Assembly (NCBI GenBank): GCA_047602055.1
Contig: JASGIG010000001.1
Coordinates: forward strand, 2,356,001 to 2,420,000
DNA length: 64,000 nucleotides
From: JAODBQ01 sp047602055
Lineage (GTDB): Bacteria; Actinomycetota; Acidimicrobiia; Acidimicrobiales; Ilumatobacteraceae
Direction: 5' to 3'
Shown here: one piece after another, positions 39,578 through 46,767 of the stretch
Numbering within the stretch: position 1 is the stretch's first letter
Layout: the number at the start of each line of letters is the position of its first letter
Made by a program: the position numbers and the translations under genes
Notes under the pieces: model-generated
Database searches by the model: none
What the model saw: only the letters and a program-made list of their open reading frames with translations
Told to the model about the DNA's origin: nothing

Positions 39578-40053
39578 TCCTCGTTCTAACCATCTTCAAC
39601 ACAATCGCCATCGCGTTCTGCTTCATCATGCTCGGTGAACTCTCCCGCAGGACGACACCCCCTCCACAGCTTGCTCTCCGTGTTGGAGCAGCGCCTGAAA
39701 TGACGGACGTACCGGAGCTGAGGCAGCTCCGTCGCATCCTGGTACTGAGTTCAATCTGCACCGAGTGTGATTCGGTCGCACGCGTGCTGGCGACCCAACC
39801 GCCGCCCACAGACCTTGGGGTTGTCGTATCTTGCCCTAACCAACGATCGGGCGACCGATGGTTACGTTCAACCGGCCTGCACGACGCTATACCCGTCTCA
39901 GTCGATCCTGGCGGGCATTGGTGTCAACGCGAACTAGGAGTGACCACTTCGCCCATTCTCGTCACTCTGGACGCCAAAGCACGGATCTCGGCAGGAGTGC
40001 ACGTAGACCGTGCGTCAATTACCGTCTTAGCTCGGAACGCGGAGGTAGAATAG
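39574..40053 (+). CDS. MauD-like membrane-anchored thioredoxin-fold protein
   Basis: A 159-aa protein whose ATG overlaps the MauE-like stop. One N-terminal TM anchor (LVLTIFNTIAIAFCFIMLG) is followed by a thioredoxin fold. The redox motif C62-T-E-C65 is in LVLSSICTECDSV and the cis-proline loop is VTTSPILVTLD. Two further cysteines (87, 117) are present. It would act outside the membrane as a disulfide oxidoreductase or isomerase, like MauD. The Tat-exported cysteine-rich protein 2 bp downstream is the obvious substrate. Confidence 0.72.
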   Translation: MILVLTIFNTIAIAFCFIMLGELSRRTTPPPQLALRVGAAPEMTDVPELRQLRRILVLSSICTECDSVARVLATQPPPTDLGVVVSCPNQRSGDRWLRSTGLHDAIPVSVDPGGHWCQRELGVTTSPILVTLDAKARISAGVHVDRASITVLARNAEVE

Positions 40054-40055
40054 CT

Positions 40056-40394
40056 ATGTTCAGAAAGTCAACTATCGGGTCCACCGACACAGCGGCCGAG
40101 CCTGCGTCAGACAAGAGTCGCCGCAAGTTTCTTGGCGGGATAGGTGCGGCCGGGCTCGGGGCTGCAGCGTCGATTGTTGGATTCGCGAAGAGTGCCTCTG
40201 CGCTTCAGGACTATGGTTGCTGCCATCTCTACTACGCCAATCCGCCGAGTTCATACAACTATTTCCTCACCAATTGTGCGTGTACTGGCAACAAATGGTA
40301 TGGCTGGCACTGCTCAATTGATGGCTACACTTGCGACTGTGGTGAATGCTACTGCCAGGGTTATTCGGCGGCGACATGCAATCCTCACCCGTAG
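40056..40394 (+). CDS. Tat-exported ten-cysteine mini-protein, MauA-like motif
   Basis: A 112-aa protein from the ATG at 40056 (RBS GGAGG about 10 nt upstream). A twin-arginine signal (SRRKFLGGIGAAGLGAAASIVGFAKSASA) is probably cut after residue 49, leaving about 63 residues with ten cysteines (55, 56, 74, 76, 86, 93, 95, 98, 100, 108). The segment W-x-HCSIDGxxCDC (84-95) matches, from memory, the methylamine dehydrogenase light chain around DYWRHCSIDG. The light-chain region bearing the two TTQ-forming tryptophans is absent. It is likely a disulfide-rich exported protein matured by the two preceding gene products. No heavy chain is encoded nearby. Confidence 0.7.
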   Translation: MFRKSTIGSTDTAAEPASDKSRRKFLGGIGAAGLGAAASIVGFAKSASALQDYGCCHLYYANPPSSYNYFLTNCACTGNKWYGWHCSIDGYTCDCGECYCQGYSAATCNPHP

Positions 40395-40405
40395 GATGCC
40401 GTAGC

Positions 40406-40483
40406 ATGAGCGGAATGCTGGTAACGACGGTAATTGCCTGCTTGGGAGTCGGTGGCGCGATCTTCCAACAGTACAGTCCTTGA
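40406..40483 (+). CDS. Possible 25-aa hydrophobic peptide
   Basis: MSGMLVTTVIACLGVGGAIFQQYSP would be a single hydrophobic helix. It begins 11 bp after the MauA-like stop and ends 9 bp before the next gene, so it fills the only gap in the operon. There is no clear Shine-Dalgarno. It may be a real small membrane peptide or chance. Confidence 0.3.
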   Translation: MSGMLVTTVIACLGVGGAIFQQYSP

Positions 40484-40492
40484 GGCATATCA

Positions 40493-41089
40493 ATGGTCGG
40501 CGTGTCCGCACCACTCTATTGTGATAATCCCAAGAGCGGTTGGCGGTTCATTGGGTTTTTCGCGCTCGGATTACTGTTGGCGACGCTGGCCTTAGGTGTT
40601 GGCGCGGTCTGCCTTGGCGAGCTCATCCGATCGCACGCGTCCGCGTTGACGTGCGCGTGCGTTGCGATTGGTATCACTGTGGCTCTTGTCCTCTTCAGCG
40701 TTGTCCGAGACCGGCCGGTCTCGTTGCAGCGCCAGACCCCTCAGGGCCTTCTAAGTCGAGCACCGCTGGACTTCGTCGCTGCGTGGTACGGCTTCGATCT
40801 TGGCCTCGTGGTAACGACCGTAAACGTTACTGTGCTTCCCGTGGTGACGCTCGTCTCTCTACTGCTACTGCCTGCTAACGCCTGGGTCGTGCTAACCGCG
40901 AGTTCTCTAATGAAGCTTGTCCTTCTCGCGACCTTGATGAGGAGATCCTGTTCTTCTTCGGCAGTGCACCCGTTCGGCCTGGTTGAGGTCTTGCAGAGGC
41001 GACTTCACCGAGGTGGCGGAACGATGCGTCGCGTCGCCGCCCTCTCGGCTGTTTGTTCAATCATCGTCGTGGCCGTGAGTTCGCTATGA
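40493..41089 (+). CDS. Uncharacterised polytopic membrane protein of the MauDE-like operon
   Basis: A 198-aa protein with about five TM helices: WRFIGFFALGLLLATLALGVGAV, LTCACVAIGITVALVLFSVV, WYGFDLGLVVTTVNVTVLPVVTLVSLLLL, WVVLTASSLMKLVLLATLM and a C-terminal helix. Seven cysteines include C-x-C in helix 2. No CcdA/DsbD signature is certain, but a role in passing electrons or handling the cysteine-rich protein fits the context. Its stop overlaps the next ATG. Confidence 0.6.
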   Translation: MVGVSAPLYCDNPKSGWRFIGFFALGLLLATLALGVGAVCLGELIRSHASALTCACVAIGITVALVLFSVVRDRPVSLQRQTPQGLLSRAPLDFVAAWYGFDLGLVVTTVNVTVLPVVTLVSLLLLPANAWVVLTASSLMKLVLLATLMRRSCSSSAVHPFGLVEVLQRRLHRGGGTMRRVAALSAVCSIIVVAVSSL

Positions 41090-41520
41090 TCGTTGGCGAC
41101 GCAAATCAATTGGCAGTTGTCGTATCTACCTTTGCATGTAATCGGCGGCGTGATTTGCTATCAAGTCGGCGCTTCGCGCGCCGGATTCTTCGAGAAACTC
41201 GTGGTTCGGACGACCTGATCTTTTCCGTGTTCCGTGTCAGCTGGCGGCGGCGGCTGATGGTGTCGATCTCGATCTGGCGCAGTGTGACTTGCATCCGGTC
41301 ATTGGGCAGCGTCGGTTCCCATATCGACGCTACCCATTACGCTTCTCTTCAAGAAATGCGGACCGTCAGTGGCATATTCACTTATGGTGGACACTGGACC
41401 GAATTGCTACATGGTGTTGACAGATCCTCTGATGGGGGCCAAAACGCGAGTGCCCTGCGCGACGCGCTGCTGATGGCCAAACCCAGAAGTTCCCAAGCGA
41501 GACGAAAGGTATCCCAATGA
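41086..41520 (+). CDS. Small protein, possibly ABM/DUF3291-like fold
   Basis: A 144-aa protein starting at an ATG that overlaps the preceding stop (ATGA). The central VSISIWRSVTCIRSLGSVGSHIDATHYASLQEMRT is reminiscent of the W-x-S ... A-H pattern in antibiotic-biosynthesis-monooxygenase-like and DUF3291 proteins. The N-terminal half is arginine-rich. Its stop overlaps the next start, so translation is coupled. Function unknown; the fold assignment is tentative. Confidence 0.45.
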   Translation: MIVGDANQLAVVVSTFACNRRRDLLSSRRFARRILRETRGSDDLIFSVFRVSWRRRLMVSISIWRSVTCIRSLGSVGSHIDATHYASLQEMRTVSGIFTYGGHWTELLHGVDRSSDGGQNASALRDALLMAKPRSSQARRKVSQ

Positions 41521-41789
41521 GAGACGGCAAACACGACCTTGGCTTTATTCTCGTTCGGCAGGACCGCGACGATCCAGCTTCTCTTGAAGTACTAGTTACC
41601 ACACAGCCAGGCGAAGCTAGCACCGCCTATGCATTGTATCGACGCTTAACCCCCGGCGAACTTGAGACGGCCGAGCCTCTCACGGAGAGTGGTGACTATT
41701 CGTACTCGTCCGCGCTTGTAGAGGTGTTCGCCGACCTAAATCGTGGCCTCGTAGTCGCTCGGCAGCCGCCAGCTTCGGACCTGTCATGA
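41517..41789 (+). CDS. 90-aa protein of unknown function
   Basis: An acidic soluble protein (LGFILVRQDRDDPASLEVLVTTQPGEASTAYALYRRLTPGELE...YSYSSALVEVFADLNRGLVVARQ). It starts within the stop of the previous gene (ATGA), so it belongs to the same operon. No cysteine, TM helix or signal peptide is present. A further ATGA-coupled frame of only 19 codons follows at 41786. No family is recognised. Confidence 0.5.
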   Translation: MRDGKHDLGFILVRQDRDDPASLEVLVTTQPGEASTAYALYRRLTPGELETAEPLTESGDYSYSSALVEVFADLNRGLVVARQPPASDLS

Positions 41790-42076
41790 GCGATGGCCCC
41801 GACGGGGCTCCAGCGACGACAAGGTGCCAGGACGGTGGCTCTTAGCGCTTCGGAGAGTCCGTGCAAGACGTGCACGCTCGGTCGAAGGAAACGGGTGCTG
41901 GGATGAAGCGTGTGGGCATGCGTACAAGACGCGACCACCCGGCGCCTTAACCCCGCAGGCGCAGCGAGGCAGCGGTGGCCCCGGGTGCGGCCGGTGCCGC
42001 CGCCGGAGACCGCCATTGGCTTCCGATCAGCTCCGGCTAGACTAACGCTCGACTTGGGCGGCCGCGCGCGCCGGAG
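41790..42076. other. Gap between the MauDE-like operon and the lanthipeptide genes
   Basis: About 290 bp with only short frames. One plus-strand reading (ALSASESPCKTCTLGRRKRVLG, about 41834-41900) has a C-x-x-C pair but no start. Nothing can be supported here. Confidence 0.3.
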
Positions 42077-42313
42077 GTGGCATCATTGATCTGGATCGGC
42101 ATGATTTTGGCGATCGTAGGCTTCGCCCTCGTCGCGCCGCGAGGAACGAGTGGTTCGGCATCACTGGGTATCGCTCGTTCAACGGGCGGGCGTATCGTTG
42201 CCCCTAGTCGCAGACCTGCGGAGGACGGCGAACAGACGTCCCGATGGAAGACGGTCGTTGTCGGCGCTGCCTTCTTGATCGGCGGCATCGTGATAATTGT
42301 CATGGTGGCGTGA
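42077..42313 (+). CDS. Small membrane protein with two TM helices
   Basis: A 78-aa protein from a GTG at 42077 (CCGGAGGTG). Helix 1 is LIWIGMILAIVGFALVA, helix 2 is VVVGAAFLIGGIVIIVMVA, with a basic loop (RSTGGRIVAPSRRPAEDGEQTSRWK). It lies about 290 bp before lanA and could be an immunity or export accessory by position only. Its stop sits within the first of three tandem repeats. Confidence 0.45.
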   Translation: MASLIWIGMILAIVGFALVAPRGTSGSASLGIARSTGGRIVAPSRRPAEDGEQTSRWKTVVVGAAFLIGGIVIIVMVA

Positions 42314-42360
42314 GCTCAATTGTCATGGCGGCGTGAGTATTAATTGTCACGGATCGGTGA
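42295..42360. repeat. Three imperfect tandem repeats upstream of lanA
   Basis: AATTGTCATGGTGGCGTGAG (42295-42314), AATTGTCATGGCGGCGTGAG (42318-42337) and the more diverged AATTGTCACGGATCGGTGA (42342-42360) repeat with a 23-24 bp period. About two helical turns separate equal positions. They could bind a regulator or stem from slippage. Confidence 0.7.
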
Positions 42361-42454
42361 TAATCCTCGCTCCGGTGCGAGTCATGCTGACGTGGACGGT
42401 CGACGAGCTTTGGCAGAGTCGGCATCTCCCGTCCATTCCTGCGCCCATCGGCTC

Positions 42455-42490
42455 TTGACCTGCGAGTGATTCAGGCCTAGGGTGTACTAT
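42455..42490 (+). promoter_or_regulatory. Possible promoter for lanAM
   Basis: TTGACC (42455-42460) and an AT-rich TACTAT (42485-42490) are the best -35/-10-like boxes before lanA. The 24-bp spacing is longer than optimal. The 5' leader would be about 110 nt. Confidence 0.3.
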
Positions 42491-42605
42491 TAGTTGGGAC
42501 AAAGGTAGACATCGATGTTCGCCGGCCATCGCCCGGCCGTTTGGGGATATTAACTCCGACGTGATTTCATCCTGCGCCCGGCTAATCACGAGAAGGAGGA
42601 ATCTG

Positions 42606-42839
42606 ATGAGCAACTTGGAACTCGTCGAGGTGTGGCGAAATCCGGTGCTTCGGCGTGAAATGGTGGCGGCTGGGAAGGTCTTCGAGCCTCATCCTGCCGG
42701 TGAAATCTCGGACGACCGCAGGCCAGCCTTTCCCGAGGCGAACAACACGAGCCAATGCCCTGGTTCGACGGTTGCCGGCGACTCGGGTTGCAGCACGAGC
42801 TGTTCTGTCTACTCGCTAGGTGGACACTGCGTCTGCTGA
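42606..42839 (+). CDS. lanA: Class II lanthipeptide precursor (LanA)
   Basis: A 77-aa precursor from the ATG at 42606, chosen for its strong Shine-Dalgarno (AGAAGGAGG, 42591-42599). The leader (residues 1-45) contains VEVWRNPVLRRE and FEPHPAGEIS. Leaders with NP...R and HPAG are known from the actagardine/mersacidin/plantaricin C group. The core has cysteines 51, 62, 66, 75 and 77 and about ten Ser/Thr, ending in C-V-C, like the C-x-C termini of actagardine and mersacidin. Up to five (methyl)lanthionine rings are possible. No GG or GA cleavage site is present. The last 20 nt overlap lanM, coupling precursor and enzyme synthesis. Confidence 0.85.
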   Translation: MSNLELVEVWRNPVLRREMVAAGKVFEPHPAGEISDDRRPAFPEANNTSQCPGSTVAGDSGCSTSCSVYSLGGHCVC

Positions 42840-45800
42840 GACGTCCCCAGTGGAACCCCTACCCGCCGCCGCCGAATCATCTCCAGCCGACGGGCAGGGG
42901 CTCGCTGATCCACCAGCTGTGAGAGCCTCGGCCGCGGCCGCTGAGACGTGGGCTCAGCGCTGGCTAGACGCCGTTCCAGCCCAGTACAGAGGGGAAGTGA
43001 ACGTGCCCCGTCTTCCGCGTGTCGGAGGGCGCGCCGGTCCTACCACTGGGCTTCGAGCGGCCTCTCTGGCCGTTGACCTTCCCGTCGGCGACAATTCAGA
43101 CTACGTCGCAGCATTCAACGACCTCCTACAGTCGGCGCGCACAGAACTGTACAGCCGAGCAAGGAGCGAGGGTTGGTCTGGTGCCCTTTCTGATAGCGTG
43201 GTCGAGTCATGCGTTTATGATCTGAAGACGAGATACCAGCGGATTTGCACGCGTTCGATGCTGCTGGAGCTTCGAATTGCTGGGGTCTTGGGCGAGCTCG
43301 CCGGGGACGACCCGCAATCCCGGTATCGTTCTTTCATTGTTGGCCAACAGTCTGTCGCAGCTCGCATGGCGCTCAGCCAGCGCTATCCCCTGCTGGATAG
43401 CGCCCTAAGAGAACAAGCACGGCAATGGCTATCGAGTTGCAGTCTTGTCCTTCGGTCTATTTCAAAGGATCATCGGACACTGAACCGTCGACTCGGCCTC
43501 GCGCTCTCCCCTGATCGAATCGTATCTGTTTCCTTCGGCCTCGGCGATCTTCACCGTCGAGGACGATCCGTGGCGGTCGTCACGGACGAACTCGGCGAGC
43601 GCGTCGTGTTTAAACCCCGATCGTTCGAGGTCGACAGCTTCCTGCGTTCGGTTGCGTCGATATTGGGTGATAACCTTGGTGGCGAGCCGTTCCGAGTGCC
43701 CCGTTTTGTTCGCGCCGGTAAGCGGCGCGGCTGGGCCGCCTTTATAGAGCCGAAGGAGTGCGCTCAACCGGCCGACGTATGCGCGTTCTTTCGGCGGCAG
43801 GGCAATCTGCTGGCGGTCGCGTCGGTCCTTGGGTCCGCCGACCTCCACTCCGAAAATCTGATAGCCTCTGAGGGGTTCCCCTATATCGTCGACGCGGAGA
43901 CGATCCTGCATCCACGCCTGGGTGATGCCCAAGAGTCGCCCGACGCACATCGCTTGTTCAACTCGCTGTTGCTGCCCATGGCGCAAGCCGTTTTCCGTGG
44001 CCGGCCTATCGCAGATATCAGTGGTATCGCCGGGCGGGGAGGTGCGAGCTGGCAGGAGCAACCACATGTTGTCGACGGCGGAACCGACCATCCCCACCTT
44101 GAGTGGATCAGGACCGAGCAGGCACCAGCGTCCAATATGCCAATCCTGAACGGTAAGCAGGTCGATCCGGCCCCATTCGCGCAATACGTGGCGGAAGGAT
44201 TCGAAGAATGCTGGACGGCGCTCGGGCGGAGCGCTCCCAGGCTTCGCACGCTCCTTGACCAGTTCAGGAATTCTCCCATTCGGGTCGTCCCTCGCGCGAC
44301 ATCCTACTATGGCAGCCTGATCGGCTCCTTGGCCCACCCGGACGCCATGCAAGATCCTGTCGAGTTCGAACTCGTGCTTCAGGACCTGTGGCGCGACGTC
44401 GAGCGTCGGCCGGCACTCCGTGGATACATCGAGTCAGAGAAGCGACAGCTCCGGATTCGTAATATTCCGTACTATGAATCTACGATTGGAGACACCGAGG
44501 TCCGTGACGATCGAGGCCGTGTCTGCCAGCACGTCATAGCGAGCGCTGGTGCAGATTGCCTTACGCGGCTTTCGAAGATCACTGAGTCAACGGAGCAGCT
44601 GGCACACTATCGATGGCTCATTAATGCGAGTCTGGGGATTTCCCAGCCGACTCCGTTTGTAGACCAGGGGCCCGAGGAGGATATTTGGCTGCGAGGTGAG
44701 TCATTGGTGACGTCGGCGGTCCAGCGGATTGTCGAACGCGAGGCGCGAACACTTCAATCCATCGCGGCGCGCGTCGGAGACGAGTATTCGTGGCTCACTC
44801 GCCGAGCCTCCTTGAACGATCCCCGAGAGTGGATTATCCGCCCCCCAGACGCAAGCTTGTACGACGGTGAGCTCGGCGTCGGCCTCTTCCTCACTGCCGC
44901 TGGCGAATATTGTGACGATGACGATCTCAAAGCCGTCGGCCGTAACGTGCTGCGGAGGGCGCTCGTCCGCGCTGGTGACGGTGACTGCGGACTGTATTCG
45001 GGCGCAGGGGGCTGGATAGCGCTTAGGGGCTATCTCGAACAATACGATGTCGGCACCTCGAGCGCTTGGGACTCCGTGGCGCGAAGGGTACTAGCGGCCG
45101 TCGATCTCGAAGCTCCATTGGGTGATTTTGTCGGGGGGATAGCGGGCCTTCTCGTCGCGGGTTGCTATGCCCTCGGAACAAGCCCACTTGTCGATTCCGT
45201 CGTCGAGCGAACCATACCGAAACTCGCAGATGCAGTAGAGGTATGGCTACGCGACGACCAGGTCCTCGGCGGCCTGTCTCATGGGCTTGCCGGACTCGGA
45301 TGTGCTCTTGTGATGGGTTTCGAGATGACCGGCCGGCGCTCGTTGGCTGAACTCGCAGAAGTAGTCTACGCGCGCCAGGAACTGCTCTGGTCTGACGAGC
45401 ATCAGGGTTGGCGTGACCTGCGATATGACGAGGGCGCGGAAGGCGACCCATACTCGATGAACGCGTGGTGCCATGGAGGCCCAGGGATAGTTCTTGCAAA
45501 ATGCGCGGCTGCCATCCGCGGGACTGTGGCCATCGATCCAGCGAGACTTGAACTTCAGATTGACGCGGCGTTCAAGTTGCCACCGATCAACGCGTCGCTA
45601 TGCCACGGATATATCGGCAACCTTTGCCTCCTCCATCGGATCGCCTCGTCGGGCGCCGTGGCGGCAGGAACGCAGTTGCGGCAGTACGAGCGCCGATGCC
45701 TTGAGCGCCTGGCGAGCGGTCCCGGCGTGAGTGCGGACGACATTGCCGCCGACAATCCCTCGATTATGACCGGCAGGATCGGAACGGCATACGGCCTGAT

Positions 45801-45888
45801 GCTCGTCGCCGGGGGCGATATTCCCGACATTCTTTCGTGGAACCTACTACAGGACGGAGGGGCTCAATCCGGGCCCCGCCACGGTTAG
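42820..45888 (+). CDS. lanM: Class II lanthionine synthetase (LanM)
   Basis: A 1022-aa bifunctional enzyme from the GTG at 42820, overlapping lanA. The N-terminal dehydratase (DUF4135) phosphorylates and eliminates Ser/Thr. Its kinase-like elements are K265 in VVFKPRSFEVDSF, DLHSENLI (D341, H343, E345, N346) and D358/E360 in VDAETIL. The C-terminal LanC-like cyclase has GGLSHGLAGLG (H821) and zinc ligands C884 (AWCHGGPGI), C928 and H929 (SLCHGYIGN). All key residues are intact and the length is typical of LanM, so it should be active. It would convert the core of the adjacent precursor into thioether rings in the cytoplasm. Confidence 0.95.
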   Translation: MDTASAETSPVEPLPAAAESSPADGQGLADPPAVRASAAAAETWAQRWLDAVPAQYRGEVNVPRLPRVGGRAGPTTGLRAASLAVDLPVGDNSDYVAAFNDLLQSARTELYSRARSEGWSGALSDSVVESCVYDLKTRYQRICTRSMLLELRIAGVLGELAGDDPQSRYRSFIVGQQSVAARMALSQRYPLLDSALREQARQWLSSCSLVLRSISKDHRTLNRRLGLALSPDRIVSVSFGLGDLHRRGRSVAVVTDELGERVVFKPRSFEVDSFLRSVASILGDNLGGEPFRVPRFVRAGKRRGWAAFIEPKECAQPADVCAFFRRQGNLLAVASVLGSADLHSENLIASEGFPYIVDAETILHPRLGDAQESPDAHRLFNSLLLPMAQAVFRGRPIADISGIAGRGGASWQEQPHVVDGGTDHPHLEWIRTEQAPASNMPILNGKQVDPAPFAQYVAEGFEECWTALGRSAPRLRTLLDQFRNSPIRVVPRATSYYGSLIGSLAHPDAMQDPVEFELVLQDLWRDVERRPALRGYIESEKRQLRIRNIPYYESTIGDTEVRDDRGRVCQHVIASAGADCLTRLSKITESTEQLAHYRWLINASLGISQPTPFVDQGPEEDIWLRGESLVTSAVQRIVEREARTLQSIAARVGDEYSWLTRRASLNDPREWIIRPPDASLYDGELGVGLFLTAAGEYCDDDDLKAVGRNVLRRALVRAGDGDCGLYSGAGGWIALRGYLEQYDVGTSSAWDSVARRVLAAVDLEAPLGDFVGGIAGLLVAGCYALGTSPLVDSVVERTIPKLADAVEVWLRDDQVLGGLSHGLAGLGCALVMGFEMTGRRSLAELAEVVYARQELLWSDEHQGWRDLRYDEGAEGDPYSMNAWCHGGPGIVLAKCAAAIRGTVAIDPARLELQIDAAFKLPPINASLCHGYIGNLCLLHRIASSGAVAAGTQLRQYERRCLERLASGPGVSADDIAADNPSIMTGRIGTAYGLMLVAGGDIPDILSWNLLQDGGAQSGPRHG

Positions 45889-45896
45889 GGCCGACC

Positions 45897-46754
45897 GTGC
45901 GTCCGACAGCCCGCTCGAAACGACGCATCTTCCTGCGTCATTATCAGGCGTCAGATACCGACGAGCTGGTGGCAGTATATCTGTCTGCGCCTCGTGGCAG
46001 TCAAGGCCCAGACCCGCAGGAGCTGGCGAATAGTCAAGTCTCGGAGCAACGGCGATGGAGCCGGGAACCCGTCCCCGGCGTCTTCGCATATGCGGTGTGC
46101 CTCGACAGTCGCGTTATCGGCGACGTCTCGTTCTTTCGCCGAGACCACCGGCCGATTTTCGAGATCGGATACGATTTACACTATGCCTGGTGGGGGTCGG
46201 GCTTAGGGCGCGAGGCAGTGCTCGAACTGCTCGGAATGCTGAGCCGCGCTGAACCGAGCGCGCACTTTCAAGCAACCGTGCAGGATGGCAACCTCCGTTC
46301 ACTCCGGCTTCTCATGGGCCTTGGTTGGGACGTGGAGGGAATTCGGCGAGAACCCGGAAACGACGCCAGTTCGTATTCACGTTGGTGGCTTCTCGGCGCT
46401 GATCAGTCGCAAGTAGATCGATGCTGCTTCAGAGATTCGTCCGGACGAGACCCAAATGCTCCTCCGCTCAGGTGGCGTCGACAAAGTCGGCTGCCCGAGG
46501 AGTCCGTCGCCTGGTGGTCACATGAGAGTCTACGCCAGACGGGCACCGCATTCTGGAGTCAGGGCATCGGGCCCCGCGAGCGCGAGGTCTGGGCCTGCTT
46601 CGACGAGAAATCGGTCATCGCTGTGGCCTTAGCTGCCCGCCATGACGATCAGGCGGAGCTCTTTTCGCCCCGGAGGCTTGGGGCCGCCTGTCGAGGGAGC
46701 GGGCTCGTTTGGCGCTGGAAGGCGTTCGTTCCAAGATCGACCGTCGGCTTATGA
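45897..46754 (+). CDS. GNAT-family N-acetyltransferase in the lanthipeptide cluster
   Basis: About 285 aa from the GTG at 45897, 8 bp after lanM. Residues 10-160 are a RimJ/RimL-like GNAT domain (IFLRHYQASDTDELVAVYLS ... VIGDVSFFRRDHRPIFEIGYDLHYAWWGSGLGREAVLELL). The acetyl-CoA loop is degenerate: G-S-G-L-G-R-E. The C-terminal 110 residues are unassigned. It could acetylate the peptide N-terminus as a tailoring step, or confer self-resistance. Co-transcription with lanM is likely. Confidence 0.72.
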   Translation: MRPTARSKRRIFLRHYQASDTDELVAVYLSAPRGSQGPDPQELANSQVSEQRRWSREPVPGVFAYAVCLDSRVIGDVSFFRRDHRPIFEIGYDLHYAWWGSGLGREAVLELLGMLSRAEPSAHFQATVQDGNLRSLRLLMGLGWDVEGIRREPGNDASSYSRWWLLGADQSQVDRCCFRDSSGRDPNAPPLRWRRQSRLPEESVAWWSHESLRQTGTAFWSQGIGPREREVWACFDEKSVIAVALAARHDDQAELFSPRRLGAACRGSGLVWRWKAFVPRSTVGL

Positions 46755-46767
46755 TCACCAAGCATCG

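Noticed and set aside
41786..41845. A 19-codon frame overlapping the stop at 41789 with ATGA
   Set aside because: Too short, no features, and the following DNA has no coding signal; could be chance.
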